NCBI GenBank assembly: GCA_011503125.2
Contig: WWBZ02000010.1
Coordinates: 930,001-994,000, forward strand
Origin: Botryosphaeria dothidea
Taxonomy: Eukaryota; Ascomycota; Dothideomycetes; Botryosphaeriales; Botryosphaeriaceae
Length of the DNA: 64,000 bases
Direction: 5' to 3'
In this document: piece after piece, positions 54,338 to 64,000 of the stretch
Position numbering within the stretch: position 1 is the first letter of the stretch
Layout of the letters: each line of letters starts with the position of its first letter
The notes under the pieces: generated by a model
Database searches by the model: none
What the model was told of the DNA's origin: nothing
What the model saw: only the letters and a program-made list of their open reading frames with translations
Translations under genes and position numbers: made by a program

Positions 54338-56860
54338 TTAGCCAAGGGTCACGAACTACCATCGCTTGTTTGGTGTTATAATCTAGTATTTCTCGTCGAC
54401 GAAAGCAATCCCCACGCGGTAAGCGACACCGTCTTCCCATTCAATGCTGAGCAGGCATAGTACTGTTACTACATGAACGCCTTAGATCCTGTAGACCGGT
54501 AGAAAGTCTAGTATAATAGAATCGGTAGTACCTTTGTCCTAATCCAACACTATAGGTTTTCCGGGTTCGTGGAAGCCTGTAATATGGACACTAGGCCTAG
54601 ATAACTCACTACGGCACTTGCCTAACATAGAGAGCTCAACAGTAGAAACAAAGGTCGGTTCTTTCCTGCGACCTAGTATCGTGCGATGTAATTCGAGAGC
54701 TACTATACTAGCCCAGAAATGGAGGCAGCCTATATAGGCTGCTCTGGGCAGCACCAAGTTAGGACGCCCCTATTTAGTTCCCTGCCATGAAAGTCCACGC
54801 TGTTCAATTCTTCTCATCCCTTGGACCTTGAGTAGACTTCCCTTATGTATTGGAATAAAGTCCTCTTCTTGGTTTATGATGAAGAAATCCGTTATTAACT
54901 GAGCCGGATTCTGCTAGCGTGCGTGATTATCTCCTCTAGAGACATCCTGGAAGTAGTGATCAAGCGGTCCATTACTTTCCCAAGCTGCCCAGGACCAAGA
55001 TGGAAAGGGCACTTTCTTAGGTTATCCTTTGTTTGAAAGCTCTGTACAGGCATGGTTACGGGACTGAGAGCCCGCACTAGACCATGCGAGAGACCAAGCA
55101 AACCGTGATTGTAGCTGGCCCTAGATGTACTCGTCCCCCTGGATAGTCGATAAGGCAGAAGTCAGACCAGAAAAAGCGTTAATAATGTGTCAGACTTTCT
55201 TGCCTTACTACCTCAGGCATCTTAGTTATCTCGAATGTTCTATCCTTTATATAACAACACTCTTTGATGCCTAACCCCGCATCGGCACTCTCTCTCGGAT
55301 CTTTAGTATCCTCGGTTATGTAGTTATCACCTATGTATATAAGCAAGCCTACCAACCTCCCTTTTAGGAGACAGGCAGAATCTACTCTCTTTTCTAACCT
55401 TACAACTCTTCACTCTTAAATCCAACATAATGTCGGCGTTGTATGTAAGCTGTCGCTTTTGATACGATCGAACGAGATCTAAGTAAATAGAATAATATTT
55501 ATAAGGGGGATTGGCTCTGTAGGAAGGCGGGTACTTATAGGCTATGGCAATAAATAGAGGAGTGACGCGGCGGTGTCCTCCAGCGTAATCTCTTCTAGGT
55601 ACGTAAACTCTCGACATACCTAATAGACCTGGTCTTTAGTGAAGATTAGGCACCTTCTTAAGAGAAGCATCTCTTATATAGTCCATGCCCGGCTTGCCCA
55701 CGTTGAGTTGGTAATAGAGCTGACTGGGAAGCCGTTATATATAAGTATTGCTATATTACAACCAGGTAGTTGGCAAATTCTTTGTCGCTTCTCCTGGGTC
55801 CTCGGATGAACGCCTAGAAGCCCCGCTTGGGCATTGTCTCTACTAGCCGCTATGATGGTTAAACATGCTTTAGCATAGATTTGGTCCATCTTCGAAATTT
55901 GCAAGTGGGACATCTATATATTATTCTGAATAATGTAAAGTGCATTAACCTAGAGATACCGTAATCCAATCTTTTTTACTAGGACCATGGACTCATGGAT
56001 AGTTCTCGGGACGTATATATTTCTTAGCAAATTGGGCTCCTAGAGTTTAGACGAATTCTCCGTAATATATTCTAGCCTCTTAGTAGTCTTAGTATCTCCC
56101 TAAACGTAGCTTAGCGCTACGTAGCGGTAGTCGAGAGTGGCGCGAACAACGTAGGAGTCTACTATATCGATAAAGAACTTAGGTACGAAGGTTCCTATGT
56201 TATTAAGGTCTCCTAACGATCTATAACATCCACCAGAATATTTTATATCGCATATATAGAGCTATCTCTTTACTAGATTCGGGTTAACTTCTAGGGGCAC
56301 GAGCCGTCCACCGAGGCCTTGCAGGAAAGATTTATCCGGCGTATATAAAACTCTTTATATGTAGAGCGGATAAAAAAGTGAGTGCTGGTTAGGCTAAACC
56401 CTAATCTTAGCAATTAACGCGTAGATATACTCCGAATTAGCAATCTTATACTTCTCCGTCGGTTTTAAACTCTATATAGGAAGGTCTTCCGGAGAAATAA
56501 ACTAGTAGTCCCTATTAATCTAGGTCTATCTAAACTTAGAAATAAAGAAGTATAACGTACAGCGGTCCTTCCGTAGAAGAATTTTATTACGCGTGCTAAT
56601 TTTTATCGCACGTTTCCGTTTACTACTAAGGATAGGGTTTAAAAAGTACGTGGAATAAAGGCTGTCGATGCAAAGTCTAGGAGTAGGCACGAGATTTTCG
56701 AAGTTAAGTTGTAAGTAGGTCTTATATAGCTGGGTTAGCGGTTAGATATCTATAGGGGTATTTATTTCGAGGTAAGTATAAGGTAAAAAGTAGAGGGGAA
56801 AGAAGTGTAAGGTGGGACTACGTCTGGGGATAATAAGAAATATAGATAAAGAGTATAAAA
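54338..56860 (-). pseudogene. HET domain gene 2, RIP-altered and split by a solo LTR
   Basis: Order on the minus strand: NPNLVKR*LYICDIKYSGGC, YRYVALSYV*GD (Trp to TAG), GLRYL*VNALYIIQNN (canonical RYLWVDALCIIQDD), KMDQIYAKACLTIIAASRDN, WASRAWTI*EMLLLRRCLIF. Then RSYQKRQLTYNADI, the LTR at 55188-55427, and NAFSGLTSALSTIQGDEYI followed by *GQLQSRFAWSLAW. The C-terminal end is near 54750-54340 with FHEPGKPIVLD, SIEWEDGVAYRVGIAFVDEK and a final FVTLG before TAA 54338-54340. Stops are mainly TAG at Trp/Gln positions; Cys to Tyr and Asp to Asn changes also fit C to T/G to A. A frame change near 55600-55620 is also needed. The 5' end is approximate. Role as for other HET cell-death proteins. Confidence 0.85.
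55188..55427 (-). repeat. Solo LTR-D (240 bp) inside HET gene 2
   Basis: TGTCAGACTTTC at the left and AAATCCAACA at the right, with a perfect 5-bp target duplication TAATG (55183-55187 and 55428-55432). Removing it restores the HET phase across the junction. It contains TATATAAC and TGTATATAAG boxes. Strand is uncertain. A related fragment lies at 52420-52581. Confidence 0.85.
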
Positions 56861-56999
56861 AAGCCCGGTCTTACTATCGGCTATATATAAATAACTAACC
56901 TAGCGTGTCTACCTTATAGGCGAACTGCGAGGCTAAACTATTATAGTAGGCTAATAACGTGGCTTAAACAACTTAAATGGGCAATGCTCCGGATCTCTA

Positions 57000-59900
57000 T
57001 AATTATTACGTGTTACTTTTAGATCGCCGATTAGCTGCTTATATACCCTATTAGCGGACGATACTTCCTATTATAGAGGGCGGTTAGGTAGAATCTTGCG
57101 CATAGAACGGAGCGCTTTCCCCGTACGTAACGTTTATTTCCCGCATAATAGATTTTACTAGTGCCTCGGCCTAATATAATAGTATTTCGAGTGTTTCTAC
57201 TGGCGTCGCTTGGCTCTAGTCGGCTCGACATGCCGTCGATTCTTTATATTACGTTATGCGATAATAACTCTAGAATAACCTTTAACACTAAATCTTAGCT
57301 ATATATAGTTACGAAGAACGCCTTATAAATACGTAAAAGAGTAACTTTACGGCGTGCGCTTTTATAATAGTTAGGCTTAGCGGGTAAAGAACGAGAAACT
57401 ATTAGTAGTATAACTATAGGCCCTGCTAATAATCGGGAAGAGGCTAGTTTGGCGGTATTATAAAGAGTCGAATAGTGCCGCCTAAGAAAGTAAATAAGGC
57501 AACTATCTATCTCCCCCGAATGTCGTTGCCGGCTTCCTACCCTCCGTCCCGCGCCCCGAGGGATAGTTAGCCTAGCTATAAAGCTATAAAAGTAGTTATA
57601 TAAGCATAAACTACTATTAAATCTATAATAAATAAATCCTATAAATTGGGGAATAGAGAACAGCTAGTGTCTTTCGCGGAGTTAAGATACTCTCGGTTAC
57701 GCGCGAGCTTATCCTACCCGATAGCTAGACGCTTAGCTTATACGACGCTCCCCCCGTTAAACTACGCTACTATCCTTATATCTTTTCTATAGATAATAGG
57801 CTACTAATAGGTATATAGATATTTAGAAGTAGAATCTATTCTCCCGACGGTTATATTCTTACGCATTCTCTTATCCCGTTAGCCTCTTATCCCCGCCGAC
57901 AGCTACTTAGTAGCATACCGACTCGTATAGAGTAGTTAGCTTATTAATAACTATAGTATCGTAACCGGGACTAAATTCTTTATAAAAGAACTCGATTATC
58001 TACTAGGTTCTATCTTTAAGTGCGTATACGAAAGGTTCGTTATCCTATCCCGTCCGGCTTTATTAGGTGAATATAACTATATAACGTAGCCGGATTCTTT
58101 CGAATTCTTCTCTATCTTTCTTCCTAATAGATTTATAGAGCTTAAGTATTTTATCGAGGTAGATTTTATGCGTAGAATAATCTCTACGCTATACCGTAGC
58201 TAGCTAGAGGATAGTATCGTAGAACTAGCGATATTAAGTATTATTAAAGATACTACGATTCGGTCCTCTTATAAGAACTAACTTCGTATAAAAAATAGTA
58301 GTTTCCGTAAGTATACGTACGGGTTCCTCCTCGAAGGCTACTCTACGTTAGACCGCCTTATCTTCGTCGTAGATCGTAAAGAAGACGCTCTTACGCACCT
58401 TAGCCCCTTTCTTAGCTTCGGGCCCCGCCCTTAAGCTAGGCTTAATATCTAGACGGGCTTCGTAGGCACTTCGCTTCCGATAATCCTACTACGGTCTACT
58501 ATTCTAGACTAGTCGATTCTTAAGTATAATAGTCTCCTCGGAGTCTTCTCGTCTATTATAGCTATATAGGCTATCCTAGGTGCTAGTAGGCTCGCGCGAG
58601 CTATCTCGCGAGCCCTATAGATTATCGATCGCGTCGTATACGCTACGTCCCTCTTTATTATTATCTTTCGTAAGATCTTACGCCGCGAGTTCCTCTAATA
58701 CGCTAAGACTCTCGCTACTACTATAGCGACTTTCTAACGCGCCTATAATTATAGCCTTTTCTCTCGGTCTAGGCGTAGACTATACGGTCTCCTCGTATAA
58801 TAGGGATACTTTATCGAGAACTAGATTCTATTTCGCTAGTAACGTCTTATCCTCGCGAAGGTTATACGATTTCTAGGTATTTATTTTCTAAGGGCGGCCG
58901 TTAAACGTAGACTTATAATTAATAATAGGAGATCTACTATTATCGCGATATAGGCGGCGGAAGAAGTTACGTATAACGAAAGTATTTAGCTATAGGTCTC
59001 GGACGTAGAGCTCGAAGCTCTCGGCTTAAGAAAGGGACTTTAAGCTTAATAGTAGGCCGCGAGAGCGCTCGTTAACTAGCTTCTGAGTCTTACCTATAGA
59101 TATAAGAACGTAGCCGGGCTTCCGAAGTACGAAACGTACCTAGATAAGCTTTGTACCTGCTTCTACCCCTATATTATTTAGAACCGAGTAGTCGCGTTTA
59201 TTATAGATAAGCGGGAGGACGTCGGTCGATATACTTCTATTATCGATGTTAAACGCCTCGGTAGGAATAATTATATAGGTATTTCTTATTTTCTTAGGGC
59301 TATTATTAATCTTTAGAGGTACGTAGATATAAAGTAGGAGCTAGCTAGAGCTACTAGTACCTAGGATAAGGAAATACGGCGGCGAATCCTCTCGATCGGT
59401 AGAGAGATCCCCGAGGTATTACTCCTTATCGCTTTCTATATCGTACTACGTAATAACGAATCGGCGAAGTAGAGAGAGATAATTTAGGTTCGGCTATACT
59501 TATAAGGTACGGTACGCGGAATTATTAGCTTTAGACTCGAAGATAAACTTCTCTATCTATCCCGAGAAGAAGAATAAATTAATAGAGCTCTATTAAAGAG
59601 AAGCGAAAAGCTAAGAGGAATAAAATAAAAGCCCTTACGCGCGATTGCGGTAGAAATCCTACCTACCTAGGCTTTTAATAAGTATAACGCTCGCGAGTAG
59701 CCTTAACTCGCGAGTAGCTTTAGCTAAAAAACTATAGAAGCCTAATACTAATTTATCCGACCCGCTATTCTAGCTACTTACGTAGTTAGATATAATAGGT
59801 AAACGTTAAACCTCCGCCGTCTACTACGAGATTTAGATATAGCTAGCCGGGATATAGCGGACTAGTTTACTAGTCGGGCGTGCTAGTCGTTACTAAGTAG

Positions 59901-62003
59901 GGACGAGCGAAGACTACCGTAGATAAAAAGATATAGCTAAGATATTATAAAAATCCTAAGTAATAAGTCCTACTAAGGGAAGCGAGAAATAAAGAAATAA
60001 AGAAACCGAATACGTACGGCGAATAAGAGCGGTTACGAAAGTAGTAGCTTTAGAAGAGGCCGAATAATCTAGATGTCGAAGGTAAGCGGGGCGCGTTATA
60101 GATAAGGTATATACTAAGCGAGCGGAACGGTATTTTTAAAGCGAGGCGTGCGCGCTAAAAGTATAGCTAGGATCTGCGTATCGGCCCGCCCGGAAAGAGG
60201 ACGGTCGCTCCGTATTGCACGGGATATAGGCGCGTACGTATACACTCTACTCCGCTTCGGCTAAAATAACTCTATAACGCTCCCCCCCGCGCGCTACTAG
60301 TCGATCGGCGGTACTATATCTTTTAGGGCCTAGGCTAGATATAGGTATCGCGAGGCCTACGATCTAACGCTAACGGTAGACTACTTAATATCTTTACGTC
60401 TAGTATAATTTACGCAGCTTTAACGACGGCTACTTCGTAACCTTAAAGATAGATCCTACTAGCTTAATATCTATATTTAGTTATCCGTCGCCTTAGATAT
60501 CGTAACGCTCTTTATCCTCTTCGCTACTATACCGCCGCCTATTTTCTCTTTCGTTATCGCGTATATACCTCGCTAAAATTAAGTCCGTACTAATCGTAAT
60601 AGCTATATCTCTTACGCTATTATCGTTAATTTCGTCGTATTCGGCGGGTTCTTCTCGGTAAAATAGTAGTATATATATCGTAAGTAGGGCCTTAGCTTAT
60701 CGATAAATAATAACTATTCTCCTACTATCTAAGCTAAGAGCTTTCTACTAGCTCTATATCTAGCTACGTCTTAGAGTACGCGAATATAGCGGGTAATAGG
60801 CGTCGACCTTCTCTCCTTAGCTCTAACTCGACGCGAGCGATTAATAAGTATAAGAGGCGTAGCCGAAAAACGGGGTGCTAATATAGCATTCCTAATTAGG
60901 AGTATATATTAAGCTATAGCGGCCTATACGGTATATCTACTAGAGAGTATAGAGCCGGTAGCTAACGTGGCTATACTTCTTAGATAGTAATAGCGCCTAT
61001 TACGATTTGCTTCTAAAACGCTCGACACGGGCTATATAGGGCTGCGATACCGCCTCTAGCTCCTCCGCCTTATTTTCTATATATCCTTTAGTAAGGTATT
61101 AATCTAAAGAAATATATACTATAGGTAAGTATAATATAGAAGCGTTCCCGGAGCGGCGAGGATAATATATAACTTAGGTTACGGGTGTCGATATACTTTA
61201 TATATATATTATAAAAAGTTAAGCTAAGGGGCCTAGGCTTTAGGTATAAGTAGTAGAGCGTTAGCTTATTTCGCGAATAGGGTAGAGGGATATCTATAGA
61301 TTTATCTTAAAGTATACCTTCCTAACCTCTACTTCTTAAGATCTTAGCTTACATCGCTATAATATTTTAACTTACTAATAGAGAATATTACGATATCTCT
61401 AGATTACTTCTAGAGCAAGTAGTAAGTTCTAGTTCGACTAATAACGATGTTAATACTAACTATCGAAGATTAACTTCTTCTACGATTATTCGAATACTAA
61501 TCTAAATTAGGATATTTAAGTTTATCCCCCGTAGTTTTTATCTAAACTTTCTGAACATCTACCTAGAATACCTAAGATAGGCCTTTTAACTTACGAAGAC
61601 GACGCGCGTTCGAGACTAATAATAAACGGATTTGTTCTACTACTATACTTATCCTAGGCCCCGGTACCTTCGCCTACGACTCTTTCTCGATACTCCTCTA
61701 CTACTCTAGTAGTGCTATTACCCTTAAGATAGTTATACGCCGGAGAGCCGTCTTAGGGCTTAGTTTCTTACTCCCTAAGAAATAAGATAGGGCAGAGTAC
61801 TATAGATATTTCGTTCTTATTAGAGCGCTGCCCGCTAAAATATAGGCTTTCGTACAGAGTTCCGGACTATAATAGATACTATTAGCTATTTATAAACAGC
61901 TCCACCGCTAGAAGACACGAAAATATCTATCTACTAGCCGAGCTTAGAGAAAGACTTTATTATACTAATACTAGCTATAAGAAGTCCTTCCTTTATTCGT
62001 TAG
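57000..62003 (-). pseudogene. Very long RIP-altered reading frame, unknown protein (>1,600 codons)
   Basis: One minus phase (codon starts at plus positions congruent to 1 mod 3) can be read from 62003, where Gypsy-2 begins, to about 57030 without needing a frameshift. Stops are frequent but nearly all TAG or TAA, fitting Trp/Gln precursors. Protein-like, charged blocks include RVVEEYRERVVGEG (61680), EELEAVSQPYIARVERFRSK (61050), LILARYIRDNERENRRRYSS (60580), VNERSRGLLLSLKSL (59070), NYKSTFNGRP*KINT*KSYN (58890), STPRPREKAIIIGALESRYS (58760), AKKGAKVRKSVFFTIYDEDK (58400), SIRKKDREEFERIRLRYIVI (58110) and NKRYVRGKRSVLCARFYLTA (57110). A weakly charged stretch at 59900-60060 may be a spacer. 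I recognise no known domain. It may be a transposon protein or a large host gene. Confidence 0.45.
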
Positions 62004-62253
62004 TGTGATGGCTTGCATCCGGTGCACTCGCGGAAATGCAGTGGCATTACTATCTACGAGAAGACTAAGCTAAAGAGAAAAGGAAGAAAGGTTTAAGCAA
62101 GATAGCGCTGCTTATATATCTCTCTAGAGTCCCTTTTACTAGTAGCGAGTTGCAGGGTTTTCTTGTTGAGCTTCGTTGAGCTTCAGGGTCCTCTCAACCC
62201 AAGGTCTCGCCGCAGGATCCATCCAAGGCACCCTTAGGGTTCAAACCGTAACA
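62004..62253 (-). repeat. Gypsy-2 3' LTR (250 bp)
   Basis: Plus-strand edges TGTGATGGCTTG and AAACCGTAACA, TG...CA bounded. Contains CTTATATATCTC. Distinct in sequence from the Gypsy-1 and Gypsy-3 LTRs. Confidence 0.75.
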
Positions 62254-62269
62254 TCACCCCCCTCCCGGC

Positions 62270-63902
62270 TTTGAAGGTAGGTCTCTAGGGCTTTAGTGTC
62301 TTCTAAAGCGCTTGCTGGTTCCCAAGTTGGCCGCGCGTATCCTCTCCACTTAACTTGATAGAGTTTCTGCCGTTTCCGCTGGCCTAGCCGTCTTCCCAGT
62401 TTTTCACCTAAGATAGCTTCAACCCTCTATTCTTCTTCTCCATTAACGAGTATAGCTAGTGGTTGATAATCGTCCTGTTCTTGGCTTGGTAAAGGATCTA
62501 TTCTAGCTGGGCGTAAGAGATCGACGTTGAAGACGTTATGTATCCCAGTTGGTACGTCTAGTTTATAGCTATAAGGGCCAATGACCTCGATAACTGTGAA
62601 CTTTGCTGCTCGATCATCAAGCTTCCGGCTTGGGCGGTCCGTTCGTATATTCTTAAGATTTAGCCAGACTTTATCCCCTACTTTATACGCTGGTGATGGG
62701 TCCCTATGTCGATTTGCTTGGGTCTCCTAATCCTGTTGTGCGTTCGCCATTGATGCTTCTGCCCATTCGGTTATCTCTTTAATCTTTGCCACGATTACTT
62801 CTCCTTTTTGTATTGGTGATATAGGGTTCGGGACTGGTTGAGGATCCTCGAATAACTGTAGTGGCTCGAGGTGGTATCCATGAGAGAGGAAGAAGGGGCT
62901 AACACCTATCGATGAGGATTCTTGGCCATTTATAGCAAGCTCTGTTGCTGGTAACCAGTCAACCCAGTTATCTTGCGCGTAGTTAACCATCCGGCAGAGC
63001 TTCCTTTCTATCTCGGTGTTCGCACGCTCCGTTGATCCATCTGTTTCTGGATGGTAGGCTGTTAAGATTCGTCTTTCGATCCTAAGTAATTAGCAAACCC
63101 TCTTCCATAGCTGGCTAACAAATTGGCTTCCCCGGTCAGAGACAATAGCGGTTGGGACTCTATGGTGGCGGTAGAAGCAGCGAATAAATATCCTAGCAAC
63201 TGTTTCTGCTTCAATATCCTTACAGGCCTTAAGGATGACTCCTTTACCTAATCGATTAGTAATAACCATAAGCATCCGACATCCTTGGCTCTCGGGTAGC
63301 GGTCCAATAAAGTCGACTGAGATCTCTCTCCACTGACGGTTTGGTACTGGTAACGGCCGTAGTAGTCCTTGTTTACGGTCTCTCCAGACTCTAGTCCTTC
63401 CGCAGACGTCACAGTTACGTACGAATCTACGTATATTAGATACGAAGTTCGGCCAGAAGAACTGTCTTGCGACAAGGGCTATTGTTCCAGTGCGTCCAGG
63501 ATAAACTACCATTGTTGAATCGTGGAGTGTCTGGATCAGCTTGGTTCTTAAAGGCTCGTGGTTTAGTACCCAACGTCTGCTGCGGAACAGCAACTCTCCT
63601 TAATTATTTAAGGAGCAATTAGCAATTGAGAGCTTAACTGGTTCTTCTAAATCGTTTAGTAGCGTTCTTCTACCCTCTCTTACTGCTATTATAAGACGTC
63701 CATGGTCCGGATCCGCTGCTTTTGCCTCTTGCCAGAGCTGCCGTAAATGGTCTTCGATTGACGTTGCTCCTTGTTCGTATACTGGTTCGTCTATAGATCT
63801 GTCTGATGGTTCGTCTACTAGTTCATCTGCTGGTTTATCTGCTTGTTCGTCTGCTCCTTGTTCGGTTATAGCTTGTCGTCTTGTTTGCACTGGTGTTGCC
63901 AA
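62270..63902 (-). pseudogene. Gypsy-2 pol C-terminal part: integrase and chromodomain, three in-frame stops
   Basis: Integrase zinc domain HDSTMVVYPGRTGTIALVAR then NCDVCGRTR (63420-63520), catalytic core SVDFIGPLPESQG and IVSDRGSQFVSQLW (63100-63330), TAYHPETDGSTERANTE (63040), NYAQDNWVDWLPATELAING (62950), then YKVGDKVWLNLKNI (62670), YSYKLDVPTGIHNVFNVDLL (62530) and a chromodomain YQVKWRGYARPTWEPASAL (62310-62360). TAG codons interrupt after KRVC, after NAQQD and after NGEEE. The catalytic Asp residues and chromodomain Trp residues are present, unlike in Gypsy-1. The N-terminal part (63600-63902) is Asp/Glu-rich with short repeats. Confidence 0.85.
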
Positions 63903-64000
63903 AACTCTCCAACAGTTGGCTTGAACCTTATCTGGGCTTAAGAGTCGTGCGATACGATATTGAAGCCTCTCATCATCTTAAGATACTGGTAAGTCTTGGT

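Larger units (their letters stand above)
62004..64000 (-). mobile_element. Gypsy-2, chromodomain LTR retrotransposon, 3' part, continues beyond window
   Basis: 3' LTR, polypurine tract (GGGAGGGGGGTGA, next to 62253), chromodomain, integrase and upstream pol lie in order on the minus strand. Only about three TAG codons occur in ~1.5 kb, so it is the best preserved transposon here. It cuts the long degenerate frame at 62003. The 5' half lies outside the window. Confidence 0.9.

Noticed and set aside
54147..54440. 97-codon minus frame
   Set aside because: Out of phase with the end of HET gene 2, which occupies the same strand to 54338.
57960..59690. Plus-strand phase with only TAG stops over 1.7 kb
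   Set aside because: Its composition (Leu, Ile, Ser, Phe rich) is what an antisense of the charged minus frame gives; minus strand preferred.

Overview
The window looks like a repeat-rich, probably non-core segment of a filamentous ascomycete (Pezizomycotina) genome. Evidence: short GT-AG introns (50-104 nt), protein families typical of these fungi (HET, Clr5, C2H2, NLR-associated pseudokinase), fungal retrotransposon families (Tad-like LINEs, chromodomain Gypsy, pogo/Fot), and very heavy decay of the repeats by transitions of the repeat-induced point mutation (RIP) type. In the decayed parts CpA/TpG are scarce, TpA is frequent, and reading frames stay aligned while TGG and CAG codons appear as TAG. 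No rRNA, tRNA gene or CRISPR array was seen.

Layout. 1-8339: a host-gene island with a broken fungal pseudokinase (1-720, minus), a broken HET gene (2464-4571, minus), one intact uncharacterised gene (5542-6948, minus) and an ankyrin pseudogene (7920-8339, minus). 8340-30054: nested transposons. These are a 232-bp LTR-like repeat ('element B'), a LINE-A tail, Gypsy-1 with 184-bp LTRs (9776-15768), LINE-B split by a full-length LINE-A (17142-22277), a second LINE-B tail, the 3' part of Gypsy-3 with its 713-bp LTR and an antisense reading frame, a LINE fragment and a solo LTR. 30213-34172: a 390-bp MITE, a pogo transposase remnant, a DEDD 3'-5' exonuclease gene with one stop codon, and a LINE scrap. 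34391-40853: LINE-C nested inside a Gypsy-3-type LTR and flanked by element B copies. 40855-45571: a gene island with a three-exon C2H2 gene and a divergent three-exon Clr5-TPR gene, both apparently intact. 45877-51024: a second full-length LINE-A. 51213-53467: three element B copies and gene scraps. 54338-56860: a second HET pseudogene split by a solo LTR. 57000-62003: a very long RIP-altered reading frame of unknown identity. 62004-64000: Gypsy-2, the least decayed element, running off the window end.

How it fits together. The host genes are dominated by families linked to fungal self/non-self recognition (HET, pseudokinase, ankyrin, Clr5-TPR). Most are dead, and their stops fit RIP-type CpA to TpA change. 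The intact exceptions are the uncharacterised gene at 5542-6948, the C2H2 gene and the Clr5-TPR gene. The Clr5-TPR gene carries seven near-identical 126-bp repeats that show no RIP damage. The region reads as a fast-evolving compartment in which recognition genes are duplicated, mutated and split by transposons.
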